This document shows positions 11,901 through 23,604 of a stretch of 64,000 nt of DNA, in pieces. A model generated the notes under the pieces. That model worked only from the letters and a program-made list of their open reading frames with translations. It searched no databases and was not told the DNA's origin. The stretch spans positions 46,285,022-46,349,021 of the forward strand of contig CM045768.1 of the NCBI GenBank assembly GCA_025200525.1, in the 5' to 3' direction. Numbering within the stretch: the first letter of the stretch is position 1; each line of letters starts with the position of its first letter. The translations under genes and the position numbers were made by a program. The DNA is from Camellia lanceoleosa (taxonomy: Eukaryota; Streptophyta; Magnoliopsida; Ericales; Theaceae).

Positions 11901-13269
11901 ATCAAGAATCAGCAGTCTTCCAAGGCTTGGCACGCATTTCGAGAACAGTTGCAAAACAGAGGCTAATTGGGGCATCCCAGTGGATTTCCGCGCAGGACAA
12001 CCCAAACATACATAATTCATCAAAATCAAGGCAGTCCCTGGCTTGCATGCCAGTTTTATTATTTTCTTAGTTAATTTATAAATTAATTAGGAATTTGTAA
12101 ATATTTGGACTGTATTATTCGGACTGTATTATTCTTTCATTTGGAACTGTATATTTATTCGGACCCTCTGTGCGAGGGCAAAATTGTAATAAGTGTGGGT
12201 GAGTGTGATGTATGTCTTCCAATCCCACGTCTTTCTTCCCTTTTATTTACCTGCTTATGATAGTTAGATTAGGGCATGTTTCAATTAGCATACAGTATGA
12301 TAGCATGTTTGCATTCATTCATCTGTTTTGCATGCATCGGGCTCGGCGCATCATACAAACTGCATTTGTATTTCAATTCCAAATTGAATACGTGTTAGTT
12401 GTAGCATTCCATATGCCATGTTTAGAATAGCCAAGCCTGCTATTGTTTGCATCTTTGCATGTGTTGCATTAGGCAATTCTGTGTATCTAGGATCATGCAT
12501 GGATTTCTAATGAGCTTCTGTTTTGGCTTGGAGTACTCGGTGAGTTTTTATGCTTTAGCATCCTTGCATGCGTGTGAGTGTTGCCATGAATAGCATGCTT
12601 ACCATTAGGCTAACTGCTTATGTGATATAACTGCCTTGAATGCCTGTGGGTGGAGGTTGTGTTATTTGGATTGGAACAATTCATCAAATGTTTGTTTTAA
12701 GCCCACTAGATAGTGGCAAAATCATGTTTTCCTAAAAGCCCACTCGAGGGTGGCAAATCCACGTCTTAGCCTACCTGCGGGTAGCACCATCAAACAATTT
12801 TTAAACAAACAAACATGAAGTGTTTTGTTCCAATTCAGACGACTCAGTCTATATTTGTATGCTGTGCGCATCACATAAGTAAATCTAGGCTAATAACCGG
12901 AATAAGAGCACACAATGTTTTCAAAGTAAGATATCATGGTTAGTAGAGGCCGGTCTTTGACCGGGCAAGCGGGGGTGCTCACGAAGTGACCTTCCCCAAT
13001 CGTATCCAAGTTCCCGAGCCGAGGCAACTTTGGTGATGACGGACACGCGGCCTTTGGCACCGAGTTAGGGTTTCCTAAATTTCCCATTTAAAAAATATTT
13101 AGGTGGCGACTCTATATCTGGCAAAGCAGTCCATGTTTGGCACTTCTTTCAAAAAAAAAAAAATTTTTCAAAAACGATTTGCCGGATTTGGACTCTTTGG
13201 TTCGAGATTAAGAATCGTGACACAAAAATCGAGTCCGAGCTGTAGCGAGGTCCCCGCGGGCTTGTTACA
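8922..13269 (+). mobile_element. Solo LTR B, 4.35 kb, inside Tat1 gag (TSD CAAGG)
   Basis: The block starts TGTAGACACCCC, ends GCTTGTTACA, and is flanked by CAAGG at 8917-8921 and 13270-13274. It is homologous along its length to the block at 58843-63227 and, in its second half, to the Tat1 LTR (shared hairpins at 12161-12180 and 12950-12964). It has no pol-like coding and no internal region, so it is a solo LTR. Many open frames (for example 9642-10094, 11079-11360, 11484-11858) are low-complexity or unconserved and are not called genes. GGCCGGC palindromes cluster at 9755-9860. Confidence 0.9.
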
Positions 13270-13274
13270 CAAGG

Positions 13275-14398
13275 TTATCGCTCCACTTCAGAAGCCAAAT
13301 GTAACCACCAATCCCCTTCCAGTCCATAATCAAGTCCCCCTATATCGAAACATTAACATTATCTATACACTGGCCACCTCTTAGACCCCAGCGTATATAT
13401 TACTCCCTCTCACCTACCAAAACCCAGATCTGTGCATGATGGACACGTCCAAACCTTAACGCAAGCCTTTGGTGATGAAACTTACAATAGAAGGGGAGTC
13501 GACCTTGGATGAGGGTATTAATCTATTGTTAGAGTGTCCTGGTAACTTATCTAAGACGTCGTACGACCCGAGTTACTATATTGTGTCAATTGGTCAAACC
13601 AAGCCTGAAGTGGCGCTACCAATCTTGGTAAGCATCAATGTGGTCACAGAGGAGGGCTCGAGCCAAGGGTTAGACGATTTGGCCTACCTCGAAGAGGATT
13701 TGGACAACCTATAGTTCTTTGATGAACATGATCAGGAAGATGTACAGATCGGGTGGTTCGACCTGAACAGATCAACTAATAATATCGGGTGGTTGAGTGA
13801 TGAGCCAGATAAAGAAGAAGAAACTAGGGTAAAATTAGAATGAAAGGAAGTAGAGATAGCTGTAGTAGCCGGAAAGGCTGATGAGAAAGGAAAGTTGTTA
13901 GAGGGCGCTAGTACACAAAACCCAGCCCAGGAAGTAAGCGTTGTGAACACTGTAAATACTGAATAGGAAGCAGCACTGAGGCAATTTGAACAAGAACGAA
14001 TTGAAGAAACTCAGGAAACCGTAATTTCATGGCACCCTGTGGGGGACACCTATGATGTGAAGGAGATACAAGTAGAGTTGGACAACTGTTTGTCGGCCAT
14101 TGAGGGCGAATGGTGGGACGATAACGATATACATTTGGCCTATACTGATGAAAACTGGGGCAATTGCTCCCTAGATAATACGTGGTATGCTAAGGAAATA
14201 GATCATCTCACTCGCAGTGGACGGTATGTTAAGCCACTACACCTGGATCAAGCAAAGGTGTTTGGAAAGAATAAAGAGGCCGAAAAACAGAAAGAGAAAC
14301 AACTAGAAGACGAGTCAGTATTGAAACAGCTCAAGAAAATTCAAGCTAACATCTCCATTTGGGGGCTTCTCATGGCCTTACGAGTGCATTGATAGGCA
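13275..14398 (+). pseudogene. Tat1 gag C-terminus and gag-protease linker
   Basis: The gag frame continues after solo LTR B. It has an open part at 13469-13714, several stops, then 14039-14392. The second part includes HLTRSGRYVKP and LKQLKKIQANISIWGLLMA, a block that in Tat/Ogre-like polyproteins lies directly upstream of the protease. A TGA at 14390-14392 separates it from the protease frame. Acidic and lysine-rich stretches look like linker. No enzymatic motif is expected or seen. Confidence 0.8.
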
Positions 14399-15068
14399 AT
14401 GTTGTCGGCAATGGACAAGGCTAAATTGTCCATTGACACCACGCCCGAGCAGCTTGTGGGTTTGGTCTTTCCAGGTGAAGCCAAGCCAATGCTCACTTTC
14501 TCTAACAAAGAGCTATTGTCGGAAGAGTCGGCTCACAATAAGCCATTATACATTTATGTACAATGCAGGAAGAAGTGGGTACTGGTGGTGTTGGTAGATA
14601 GCGGCTCTACCATCAATGTCTGTCCATCCCGTACTGCTTATGCAATTGGCCTCAAACCGGCGGACTTTGTTCCCAAAGCCTAGGTGATACAGGCGTATGA
14701 TAACATAAGTAGAGAGGTCATGGGTACAGTGCAAGTGAGAGTTCAAGTGGGCCCATCAGAGCAAGAGATCGAGTTTCACGTCTTGGATGTGCCAGCTATC
14801 TTTAATTTGCTGTTAAGGAGGCCTTGGTTGCATTATGTGAAGGTTGTCTCCTCCACTTTCCGTCAGATGTTGAAGTACCCTTATGGGGGAGGAGTGCAAT
14901 TGTTTTTGGGAACTTATCCATTCATCCACCGTTAGAGGTGACTACGCCAGTGCTAGAGATCAAACATGGCGAGGAGGACGTGTTTATTTTGGTATTCACT
15001 TTAGCTGAAGCCCGGATAGTACAAACCATTCTGGCAGCAGACAAAGGCATGTATGTTAGTGCCTAGTC
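14399..15068 (+). pseudogene. Tat1 aspartic protease
   Basis: Retropepsin-like protease that would cleave the polyprotein. The active-site triad is DSG within VVLVDSGSTINVCP near 14595-14630. The second half reads VLDVPAIFNLLLRRPWLHY near 14780-14840, the usual LLGRPW block with Gly replaced by Arg. In-frame stops at 14681-14683 and 14933-14935, and a frame change near 14930, break it. The order PR before RT and the motif spacing match Ty3-gypsy elements of the Tat branch. Confidence 0.85.
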
Positions 15069-16230
15069 CATCTACTTCATGAACAAACTATGGCATGTCC
15101 CAAGAATGGGGCTCGGAAAGAGTGGTTAGAAAGGTGTTGCAGCACTAACAAATGCGCTAAACAACCCACATGCCTTTCGACTGGGCTATGTGCCCACCAA
15201 AGAGGACTGGATAAGGAAAAGATAAGAGATGAAAGGCAGAGCCAAGGCCAAGCAGCCGGAAAACACTATGAACTCATACACAGGCCAATCTGGGGGACAT
15301 TGAATGGCCATTTTGTTCAGGAATGAAAGGATTTCCCTTTTGTGGCTTTCTCGAGCCTTGGGTAAATTCCTCGAACGAGTGTGTCCCCGGGTTCAAGATC
15401 TTCTTTGACCATCAACTGCAGGATAGTAATGATGAGGAAAGGGCTGAACCAAGCATCAAAGCTGAACAGAGCACGGAAGGTGACTCAGATGACAGCGAGC
15501 CTGGAGTAGGGACATCACTGGCTAGTCTCCTCATATATCTTGCAGCCGACCTAGAGAACTTGGAGGATAACTTTACTGTCTCCATGATCGGGGAAGAACT
15601 AGGTGTGAACCCAACTGGTGGCATTTTGGATGCATTAAAGGCACCACATCTTACTTGGCAGCTAGAGAAAGGCTATCTTTCCAGTTCTGAATCGGGTGAT
15701 GAGCTAGAATCTGATTCCCCTGAGTCTATAGGGTTGGGATCAGATTCAAGTTCTTGTAAGTCTGAGTCTGGTATTTCTAGGGGTGGTAACCTCGATACCA
15801 AAGTCCTATTTAGGTCTTCATTCAGCTTTTCTTTTGAGTTTATAACCGAAAATCTGGACCTTTTGAATGAAAACTCTACAGATTCTACGTACTTTTCTAT
15901 GCTGTTGGTTTATTGCATTGACCAAGATTTTCAAAATTTTAATGAAAACGAAGGGAAAGAAATTCCTCTAGTTTTGAAAAACTTAATTAATCAAAAGGAT
16001 AAGAGGTTTGCTAAATCCTATGCTGATGAAATCATTGCCATTAATGTGGGTATTGAGAAGGATCCGCGCCTGATCCAGATCGGTTCCACGTTGTCTTCGG
16101 AGGAACACGAGCGTTTAATCGCTTTATTAAAAGATTTCAATGATGTTTTCGCGTAGTCCTACGAAGATATGCCTGGGATCAATCCTGAGATTGTATAGCA
16201 CCGAATCCCTCTTGACCCTGAGGCTTGACT
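15069..16230 (+). pseudogene. Tat1 acidic linker between protease and RT
   Basis: A long, serine- and acid-rich region, open from 15323 to 16156 (277 codons), with EERAEPSIKAEQ-type and SSSESGDELESDSPES-type low-complexity tracts. It ends in EEHERLIALLKDFNDVFA, the block that precedes RT in Ty3-gypsy polyproteins, then stops at 16154-16156. In Ogre elements a spliced intron has been described in this interval. I see no clear donor/acceptor pair here and do not call one. The frame passes into solo LTR D1 at 16236. Confidence 0.72.
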
Positions 16231-16235
16231 AGTCA

Positions 16236-18365
16236 TGTCACGTCCCAAAAATTTGGACAATTAAATATTAAATTATAACTAAACCCCAATCAATATTCCA
16301 TCATTCAAATCCTAGGGGTGAAAGAAAAAAAAAAAACAACTAAACGCCAACCAAACCATCAACCATAATTTCATAACTAACCAATATCTCCAACATTAAA
16401 GTAACAATAAATAGTCAAAATAACTTAAATAATGTATGGTTACAAACCATGCCAAATTATCTCAATACTACAGTCATAAAAAAAAATAATAATAAATACA
16501 TAAACTAATATCAATCCTAAGCTCAAGAAAAACAAAAGAAATCCAAGAGACATGTCCTACGATCATGGCTATTTCTTGACACCACCATAGTCCCAGCTAA
16601 TCCTACAAAGGAAGCTCGGTTGTGCTCAAATAGAACGCACCCGAGTTGCCAAGAGACAAAATGGGTCAGTATACAGGTATACTGGTATGAGTACAAGATT
16701 TAATACCCACGTGTCTACCAGACACAAACAAAAATACATTTAATTCTTATTATGAGACAAGACAAGTAGTTCTATCTGCACCGAAATGAATGGGTAGTTT
16801 CTTGAGATACGGTGGCATTCATTTAGTTTCTTACCCGTACACAATGAAATATAAATTGAGTATAAAATAAATAAAATAAAAATAAAAATATGGTGGGTCA
16901 GCTCTGCATAAAAAGTTGGTAAAACCCACCATCCTGCAAAAAAATAAAGTTAGTACAATTTAATCATAAATAACTTGCTAAAGAAGTATAAAAATGCACC
17001 GTTTCATACTTGAATAATTCGAATTGACCAAAACTCAAAGAACAAAAGTTGTACAGAATCAAAATTTTTAAAAGGTAATGTAAACGAATTTAGTAGAAAC
17101 TAAACAGGTTGATAGAAAAACTTAATAGAAAACCCTAACTGAAATTCGATCGAAAAATCTGGAACTGAAAACGAAAAGAAACTGCCGTAAGATGAATTTT
17201 TTCAGAAAAGTTCAAAACATGAAAAGCGTTTAGAATAATGTTTTACTTGAGTTTATGCAAAACCAATAAAAATGAGCTCGTTTCGAAGGTTAAAATAGCC
17301 TTTAAAATCTGCATTGCTAAAATGAATCAAAACTACAATATCTAAGATCATCCGATTATAAGTTCTAATCAATCTTTTTAATAAAAAGTTAAAACACAAA
17401 AGTTGTCTAGAATCACGTATACATGCCTCTACTCAAATTTTATAATTTATCGAGGTCGTTTTCCATTTTTCAAGATGTACAAATCAATACAATTCACACT
17501 ATAACAATAAACTCATAATTAAATTCTTTGTACCTTAACTCCACCACTTCAGCCATCACTTCCGGCCTATACATATATCCCATGTGCCTCCCGTATACCT
17601 AATACCGCTTCGAAGCCAAACTTGCACGGGGATATCGTCCCGAGTTTGACCCACACTCCCCGAATGGTTAGCATATACGTACGCGCGTAAATCAAGCACT
17701 CATCTACTCATGAGAACGCGGCAACAATATATATATATATACAATCTCTCATCTACTCATGAGAACAAACATAACAATGCCAAGCCTAAGGCATTCAAAT
17801 AAATCTCATAATCCTCACTTTTTTTCTTATACACTCTTTCTCACCAATACTTAAATAAAACAACAATCCATGGAGTCATGGTGGAGTATAAGGAATTTAT
17901 CTATGGGTTCCTAATTAATTTTAATTTCATATAACCATGAGTGTGATTACAACCATAAAATAAATCCATATAAAAACCCTAAACTTAACATACACAACTA
18001 ATCAAAATAATTAAAATTAATTAATCAACTAAAAACCCTAAACCTCACAAACACAACTAAACAAAATAATTAAAATCAATCAATCATCTAAAAACCCTAA
18101 ACCTTATATATACAATTAATCAAAATAATTAAAATCGATCAATCATCTACATGCAAATATGAAATCAATTCAACATCAAAAAAATAAAAATAAATTAACA
18201 AAAACAACGAATTAAATATAAATCAAGAGAAGTGAGTTTTGTACTCACAATATTTTTTTGAAGATCAAAGAATTATTTGAATAACTAATGGAGCCACCAA
18301 AACAAAACCCTAATCTTTTTTTTTTCTCCACTCTTCTTTCTGCCGTCCCTCTTGATTTCTCAATG

Positions 18366-18398
<33 letters not shown>

Positions 18399-18838
18399 GG
18401 GCACTAACTCTCTCTATCTCTCAGCTTTCTTGGATGAAACAGCCTCTTGATTTTGATTACTCTCTCTCTCTCTCACAGCTTGCTTCTCTCTGATTCTCTT
18501 TTCTTTTCTTTAGTTGATAACCTAATCACTTATTGTATTATTATATAACCTAATAGTTATTATATTATATAATATAAATACAACATAATTAAAACATAAA
18601 TAAATATGAGATATATTTTATCAATGTATAAAACACTTTTTATTTTTATTTTTTTTATAAACAATATAAATATATCAATGTTCGGATTAATTACCTATAA
18701 TTAACTAACACATTAAATTAATTAAATACCTCATTAAATTCTCATGTAACCACACAATTAATAAAGCCAAAAATAAATAAAGTAATAATAATCATAATAA
18801 TAATAAATAATGACTTATGAAAAATTACGGTCGCTACA
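16236..18838 (-). mobile_element. Solo LTR D1, 2.6 kb, inside Tat1 pol (TSD AGTCA)
   Basis: It begins TGTCACGTCCC and ends GGTCGCTACA, and is flanked by AGTCA at 16231-16235 and 18839-18843. On the minus strand it reads TGTAGCGACC...GGGACGTGACA and has a GA-rich leader (the (CT)n tracts at 18366-18475), the same layout as solo LTR C. It is therefore read as minus-oriented. There is no coding capacity. Removing it rejoins the RT N-terminal block around the VKQK position. Confidence 0.87.
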
Positions 18839-18843
18839 AGTCA

Positions 18844-19640
18844 AGCAGAAGTTGCATAGAATTCATCTAGATTGGGCGCCGGAAATCAAGGAAGAGGTCA
18901 CCAAGTAAATTGATGCAGAATTCTTGTTAGTATCCGAGTATCTGACTTGGTTGGCCAATATCGTCCCAGTGCCAAAGAAGGATGTTAGAATTTGGGTTTG
19001 CGTCGACTTTCGGGACTTGAACAGAGCCAGACTGAAGGATAACTTTCCTCTGCCGCATATTGATGAGTTGGTAGACTTCACTACGAGCCATGTATTGCTA
19101 TTATTTATGGATGGATTTTTCGAGTATAACCAAATTTTGATGGCACTCAAGGATAGAGAAAAGACCGCATTCATCACTCCGTGGGGCACCTATTGCTATC
19201 AGGTTATGCTGTTTGGGGTTAAAAATGCTGGGGCTATCTATCAGAGGGCTATGACCACCATTCTACACGACATGATCTACAAAGAGGTTGAGGTGTATGT
19301 GGACGACATGATTGTCAAATCCAAACAGTGGGAAGGCCACTACAACACACTCGAAAAATTCTTTCAACGAATCAGGGAATATAGATTGAGGTTAAACCCG
19401 TAGAAATGCACCTTTGGCGTAACGACAGGGAAAATGATGGCTTTCTGATCACACAGAGGGAAATTGAAGGAGATCCTTCCAAAATCAAGGTCATCTTAGA
19501 AATGCTACCACCAAGGACTGAAAAGGAGGTGCGTAGTATTCTGGGTAAAATGCAATTCATAAGACGATTCATCAAATTAACCTTGACTTGTGAACCACCA
19601 TTTGATCTCTTGAAGAAAGGAAAGAAATTCCGATGAGACG
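18844..19640 (+). pseudogene. Tat1 reverse transcriptase
   Basis: RT domain of the polyprotein. Motifs in order: HRIHLDWAPEIKEEV, IVPVPKKDVRIWVCVDFRDLN, PLPHIDELVD, FMDGFFEYNQI (first catalytic Asp), EKTAFITPWGTYCYQVMLFGVKNAGAIYQRAM and VEVYVDDMIVKSK with the catalytic Asp pair near 19295. The block from 18924 to 19403 is open. A stop at 19401-19403 and a frame change precede the thumb at 19406-19636 (RSILGKMQFIRRFI). The catalytic Asp residues survive although the gene is broken. Confidence 0.9.
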
Positions 19641-20600
19641 ATCGATGTCAGTTTGCTTTTGAACAGTTAAGTAGTACCCCCAGAATTCACCTATGTTATC
19701 ACCACCGGAGCTGGGGAAGCCTCTGATTCTGTACTTGTCAGTGACAGATACGACCATAGGATGCATGCTCGCTTAGGAATCTGAAAATAGAGTGGAGAAG
19801 GCCATCCACTATTTGAGCAAGAAGATGCTAGACTATAAGACCCGCTACACTCCCTTGGAGAAAGCTTGCCTAGCCTTGGTACGAGCTACCAGGAAGTTGA
19901 GGCACTACTTGTTAGCTCACTCAATAATTTTGGTTTCGAGATTAGATCTCATCAAATATCTCTTTGAGAAACCAGCGCTTACGGGTAAGTTGGCTCATTG
20001 GTTGCTTTTTTTTTTCTTTTTTTTTTTTCTGAATTTGATCTCAAGTATATCACCCGCAAGTCGGTCAAAGGAAGAGTTGTGGCGGAATTCTTAGTAGACC
20101 ACCCAGTAGATACAGATGAGGTAGTGGAATACTTGTTCCCAGATGAAAATATTTTGCATGTGGAAGAGGAAACATGGACGATGTACTTTGACGGAGCATC
20201 CAATCAATATGATTATAGGATAGGTGTGTTGCTGATAGCACCCGACGACTCCTATATACCTTTAGCCTTCAAATTCTGCTTCAAGGGATCCAACAATGAA
20301 GCAGAATATGAAGCGCGTATCGCTGGTTTAAAAGTTTCCCTAGAACTAGGGGCAATAAGGTTGGATGTTATCAGGGACTCGAACTTGGTTGTTTCTCAAG
20401 CAAACAAAGACTGGAAAGTCAAAGAAGAGAAGATGAAGATTTACTATCAGGCCCTGGATATTCTGATTTCGAGGTTTGAAAAGTTGACATTCACACATCT
20501 ACTGAGAGAGAACAATAAGTTCGTTGATGCTTTAGGAACTCTATCTTCTATGGTAGACATCCTACTTGGAGTCCGAATGCATTCGATTATCATCAAATAG
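19641..20600 (+). pseudogene. Tat1 RNase H followed by a second, archaeal-type RNase H
   Basis: The first RNase H remnant includes KAIHYLSKKMLDYKTRYTP and LEKACLALVRATRKLRHYLL (19792-19990). A poly(T) tract at about 20007-20031 has disrupted the connection. A second domain (about 20170-20555) reads WTMYFDGASN, NNEAEYEARIAGLKVSLELG, IRDSNLVVSQ and FTHLLRENNKFVDALG. That is the DGASN/NEAEYEA/D-S-LV signature of the extra archaeal-type RNase H known from the Tat lineage. The expected Asp of the first and third motifs and Glu of the second are visible. It ends at TAG 20598-20600. Confidence 0.86.
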
Positions 20601-20639
20601 AAATACATGCCGGCCTATGAAACTATTGCCGCGATAAAT

Positions 20640-21902
20640 GAAGTGTAAGACAAAAACCGCTGGTATTACGATATTTGAAACTTTATGGAAAGAAAGATGT
20701 ATCTACCACGGGCAAATGCCAAGGACAAACGGGGAATACGGTGTTTGGTCATCCAATTCATCATCTGCGGGGGTAAACTCTATAAAAAAGGTCATCCGGG
20801 AATGCATAAACTATGTGTGGAGGAAGAGGAATCGAAGCACCTTATGGAGGCTATCCATGGTGGAGAATGTAGGGCACATATAAATGGTGTGATGTTAGCC
20901 CGAAAGATCCTTAGACAAGGTTATTATTGGTCAACCATGGAGGAAGATTGTATTGGTTTTGTGCGGTGATGCCATAAATGTCAAATTCATGCCAATCTCA
21001 TGAATATCCCGCCGTCAAAAATCTACAACATGACTTCGCCATGGCCTTTCTCAATCTGGGGAATCAACGTTATCAGTGTTGTCTCGCCAAAGGAGTCAAA
21101 TGGACACGAGTTCATTCTGGTAGCGATTGATTACTTCACAAAGTGGATGGAAGCTTAATCCTATACAGTGTTGAAGGCATCGCATGTGGCAAAATTTATC
21201 AAAAACAATATCATATGCCAGTACAGAGTTCCGAATGAGATCATATCAGATAATGGCTCACATTTCAAGAAAGAGGCGGTGTATCTGCTTGAGAAATACA
21301 ATGTGGCTTTTCACAAGTCATCAACATATAGACCACAAACTAATGGAGCTGTTGAGGCCGCTAATAAGAACATCAAACATCTTGTGGAAGATGGTGGAAA
21401 CATACAGGGACTGGCCGAATAAATTGCCATTTGCACTTTGGGGCTACCGGACGTCAATCCGAACATCCACAGGGGCAACTCCTTATTCTCTGGTATATGG
21501 GATAGAGGCTGTTCTGCCAATTAAAATTGAAGTGCCATCGCTGCGAGTTATGGCCGAGTGTCAAATAGCGGAGGTAGATTGGCAACAGAACAAGTTTGAG
21601 AAGTTAATATTGTTTGATAAGAGAAGGCTAAGGCATTGTATTATGTCCAGGGCTACCAGTGCAGAATTGCTAGCGCTTTTAACAAGAATGTTAAGTCCAG
21701 AAATCTCAAGAAAGGAGATATGGTACTGAAAGACAACCGAGCTCCCATCCATAACCCTAGAGGCAAGTTCAAACCCAATTGGGCTGGTCCTTACATTATC
21801 ATATCTATCTGGTCAGGAGAGACAATCATTTTTATGGACCTAGATGGCCTGGAGTTCTCACAGCCGATCAATATGGACAAATTGAAGAAATACTACCCCT
21901 AA
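20640..21902 (+). pseudogene. Tat1 integrase
   Basis: Integrase that would insert the cDNA. A degraded zinc-binding H2C2 part (HKCQIHANL region) lies near 20965-21000. The catalytic core has VAIDYFTKWMEA (first Asp, about 21128), ISDNGSHF (second Asp, about 21245) and QTNGAVEAANKNIK (Glu, about 21355), so D-D-35-E is retained. A C-terminal GKFKPNWAGPYII block (about 21765-21800) ends in MDKLKKYYP* at 21902. The frame switches at least three times (20685-20969, 21168-21422, 21184-21729, 21636-21902). Confidence 0.88.
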
Positions 21903-22206
21903 GAGGCTCCCTAGGCCGAAAACTCGAAAGGGCAACTTAAGCAAAAATTAGAGCATAAAAAATTAGAATCAAAGAAAAACTAAGCTTGTAAGGTTGAAAA
22001 CCCTAAAGGACAACTTTGGCAAAAGTTAGAGCGCAAAAGGAAAGAGTTAATACTTGAGTGAACCTGAACCAAACTATGTAAGGCCTGATTCCTATCTTTG
22101 GGATACATAGGCAACTTCATCCTAAAGTTCGGTCATAACCACCTCCGACTCAACTGTCCCGTCCATTTGTCTGATCAGGTCATCATTATTCATCATCTGT
22201 TAGTTT
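21903..22206 (+). other. Tat1 region between pol and the 3' LTR
   Basis: About 300 bp without an open frame. It includes the block around GGGATACATAGGCAAC (22099-22114), a stretch common downstream of pol in such elements. No purine tract adjoins the LTR remnant, which fits the loss of the first 1.66 kb of the 3' LTR. Confidence 0.6.
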
Positions 22207-22696
22207 GGCTTGCGAATCGAGCCTACCCATTCTTTGAGCTGTTTGATGATAAGGAGAGGCAGGGTGGATAAACATTCCCTGAGAAGGCTCTGTTTATGGT
22301 CTGTTTATTTTCTGTTGCAGCAGGAGAAATTCAACATTAGTGGCCGGCCGGCCACTACTTCTGGCCTCCCGGCCACTTTTTCTAACAAGGCAGTGTATTA
22401 TTTTCTATAGAACAAAGCAGAAATTGAAGTGAAAAAATCAATGCAATCTCATAACCGTGCAACAAAAGCATTCCGATAGCAAAACGAAGAGCATTTTTGG
22501 GTGAAAATCCACATCCATGCATGAACCATCCCTCGATTCTTGGGATCCGTTATAATAATCTTGTAATAGTAGTATGTTGTACTTAAAGTAGCGGACTTGT
22601 ACTTAAAGCATACAATCATGTAGACTGAATTTTTTAGATTTTGTGATGGATAGAAAAGGGTATGGGGAGAGATGGAGGTCCTAGATCAGGGGATGT

Positions 22697-23596
22697 TAGG
22701 GGTGGGTGCGGGTCGGTTGCGGCCACGGAACTTCCAATCCACCATCCGTCCACTAAGTTGGCGGATTGAAGAAAATCAATCCGCATCCGTCCGCCAATCC
22801 AGCAGATGTGGATTGAGCGGATTAACGGTTTAGCGGATGGATGTGAATCGGTTCGGCGGTTTACAATTTTATAAATTTTCAACATAATTTAACTTGTGCA
22901 CTTCCTTAAAAAAAAAAAAAAGTATTATAGTCAATGACTTAAAAAAATATTACAATCACGACATGCCTCATTCAAAGCAAGAAAGTTTGAAACTTTAGAA
23001 TATCACAATCATTGCATGCCTCATCTACATACTACAATCACAGCATACATCATCCATATAAAGTATTACAATCTGTGGTTCTTAAAATATAAAAACAATT
23101 CAAACCACCAAAACTATGAACAGAGCAGTAGTAGAGATTGTATGTGTCTGTATTATTACATCTATATCTATTTTTGAAAACAAAAATTAACCAGTATATA
23201 TCATATTTTCTATTTATTATTTTTAGAGAAAGATTTAAAAATAAAAAAATATAGATAAATAATACGTTTATTTTTTTCAATTCAAAAAAGATATTCAAGT
23301 AGAAAACTTTTTTTCAACAGAATATTTAAACTCTTTTTTAATTGAAAACACAAATAGAATATTTAAACAAACTGAAAACACAAAGTCTTATAAATTACTA
23401 GGGGTACTCGCGGTTTGGCGGTTCGGTTGCGGCCAAAGGAATCTCAAATCCGCCATCTGTCCGCCAAATTGGCAAATTGGAGAAAATCAATTCGTAACCG
23501 TTTGCTCGTCATCATGCATTCGTCCAAAATACGGCGGATTGGTTCGGTTCGGTTCGGTCGGTTTTGGTGGATCGGTATATCCACTGCTCACCCCTA
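22697..23596 (+). mobile_element. hAT-like MITE, copy 1, inside LINE2 RT
   Basis: A 900-bp non-coding element begins TAGGGGTGGG and ends CTCACCCCTA. It is flanked by GGGGATGT (22689-22696) and AGGGATGT (23597-23604), an 8-bp duplication with one mismatch. Subterminal parts are rich in CGGTTCGG/GGCGGATTG motifs and the centre is AT-rich. TIR sequence and duplication length fit the hAT superfamily. Removing it restores the LINE2 frame. It is nearly identical to 28227-29120. Confidence 0.9.
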
Positions 23597-23604
23597 AGGG
23601 ATGT

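Noticed and set aside
8838..12430. Many overlapping ORFs (9642-10094, 11079-11360, 11120-11422, 11484-11858 and others)
   Set aside because: They lie inside solo LTR B, overlap in several frames and show no domains; homologous LTR E does not conserve them.
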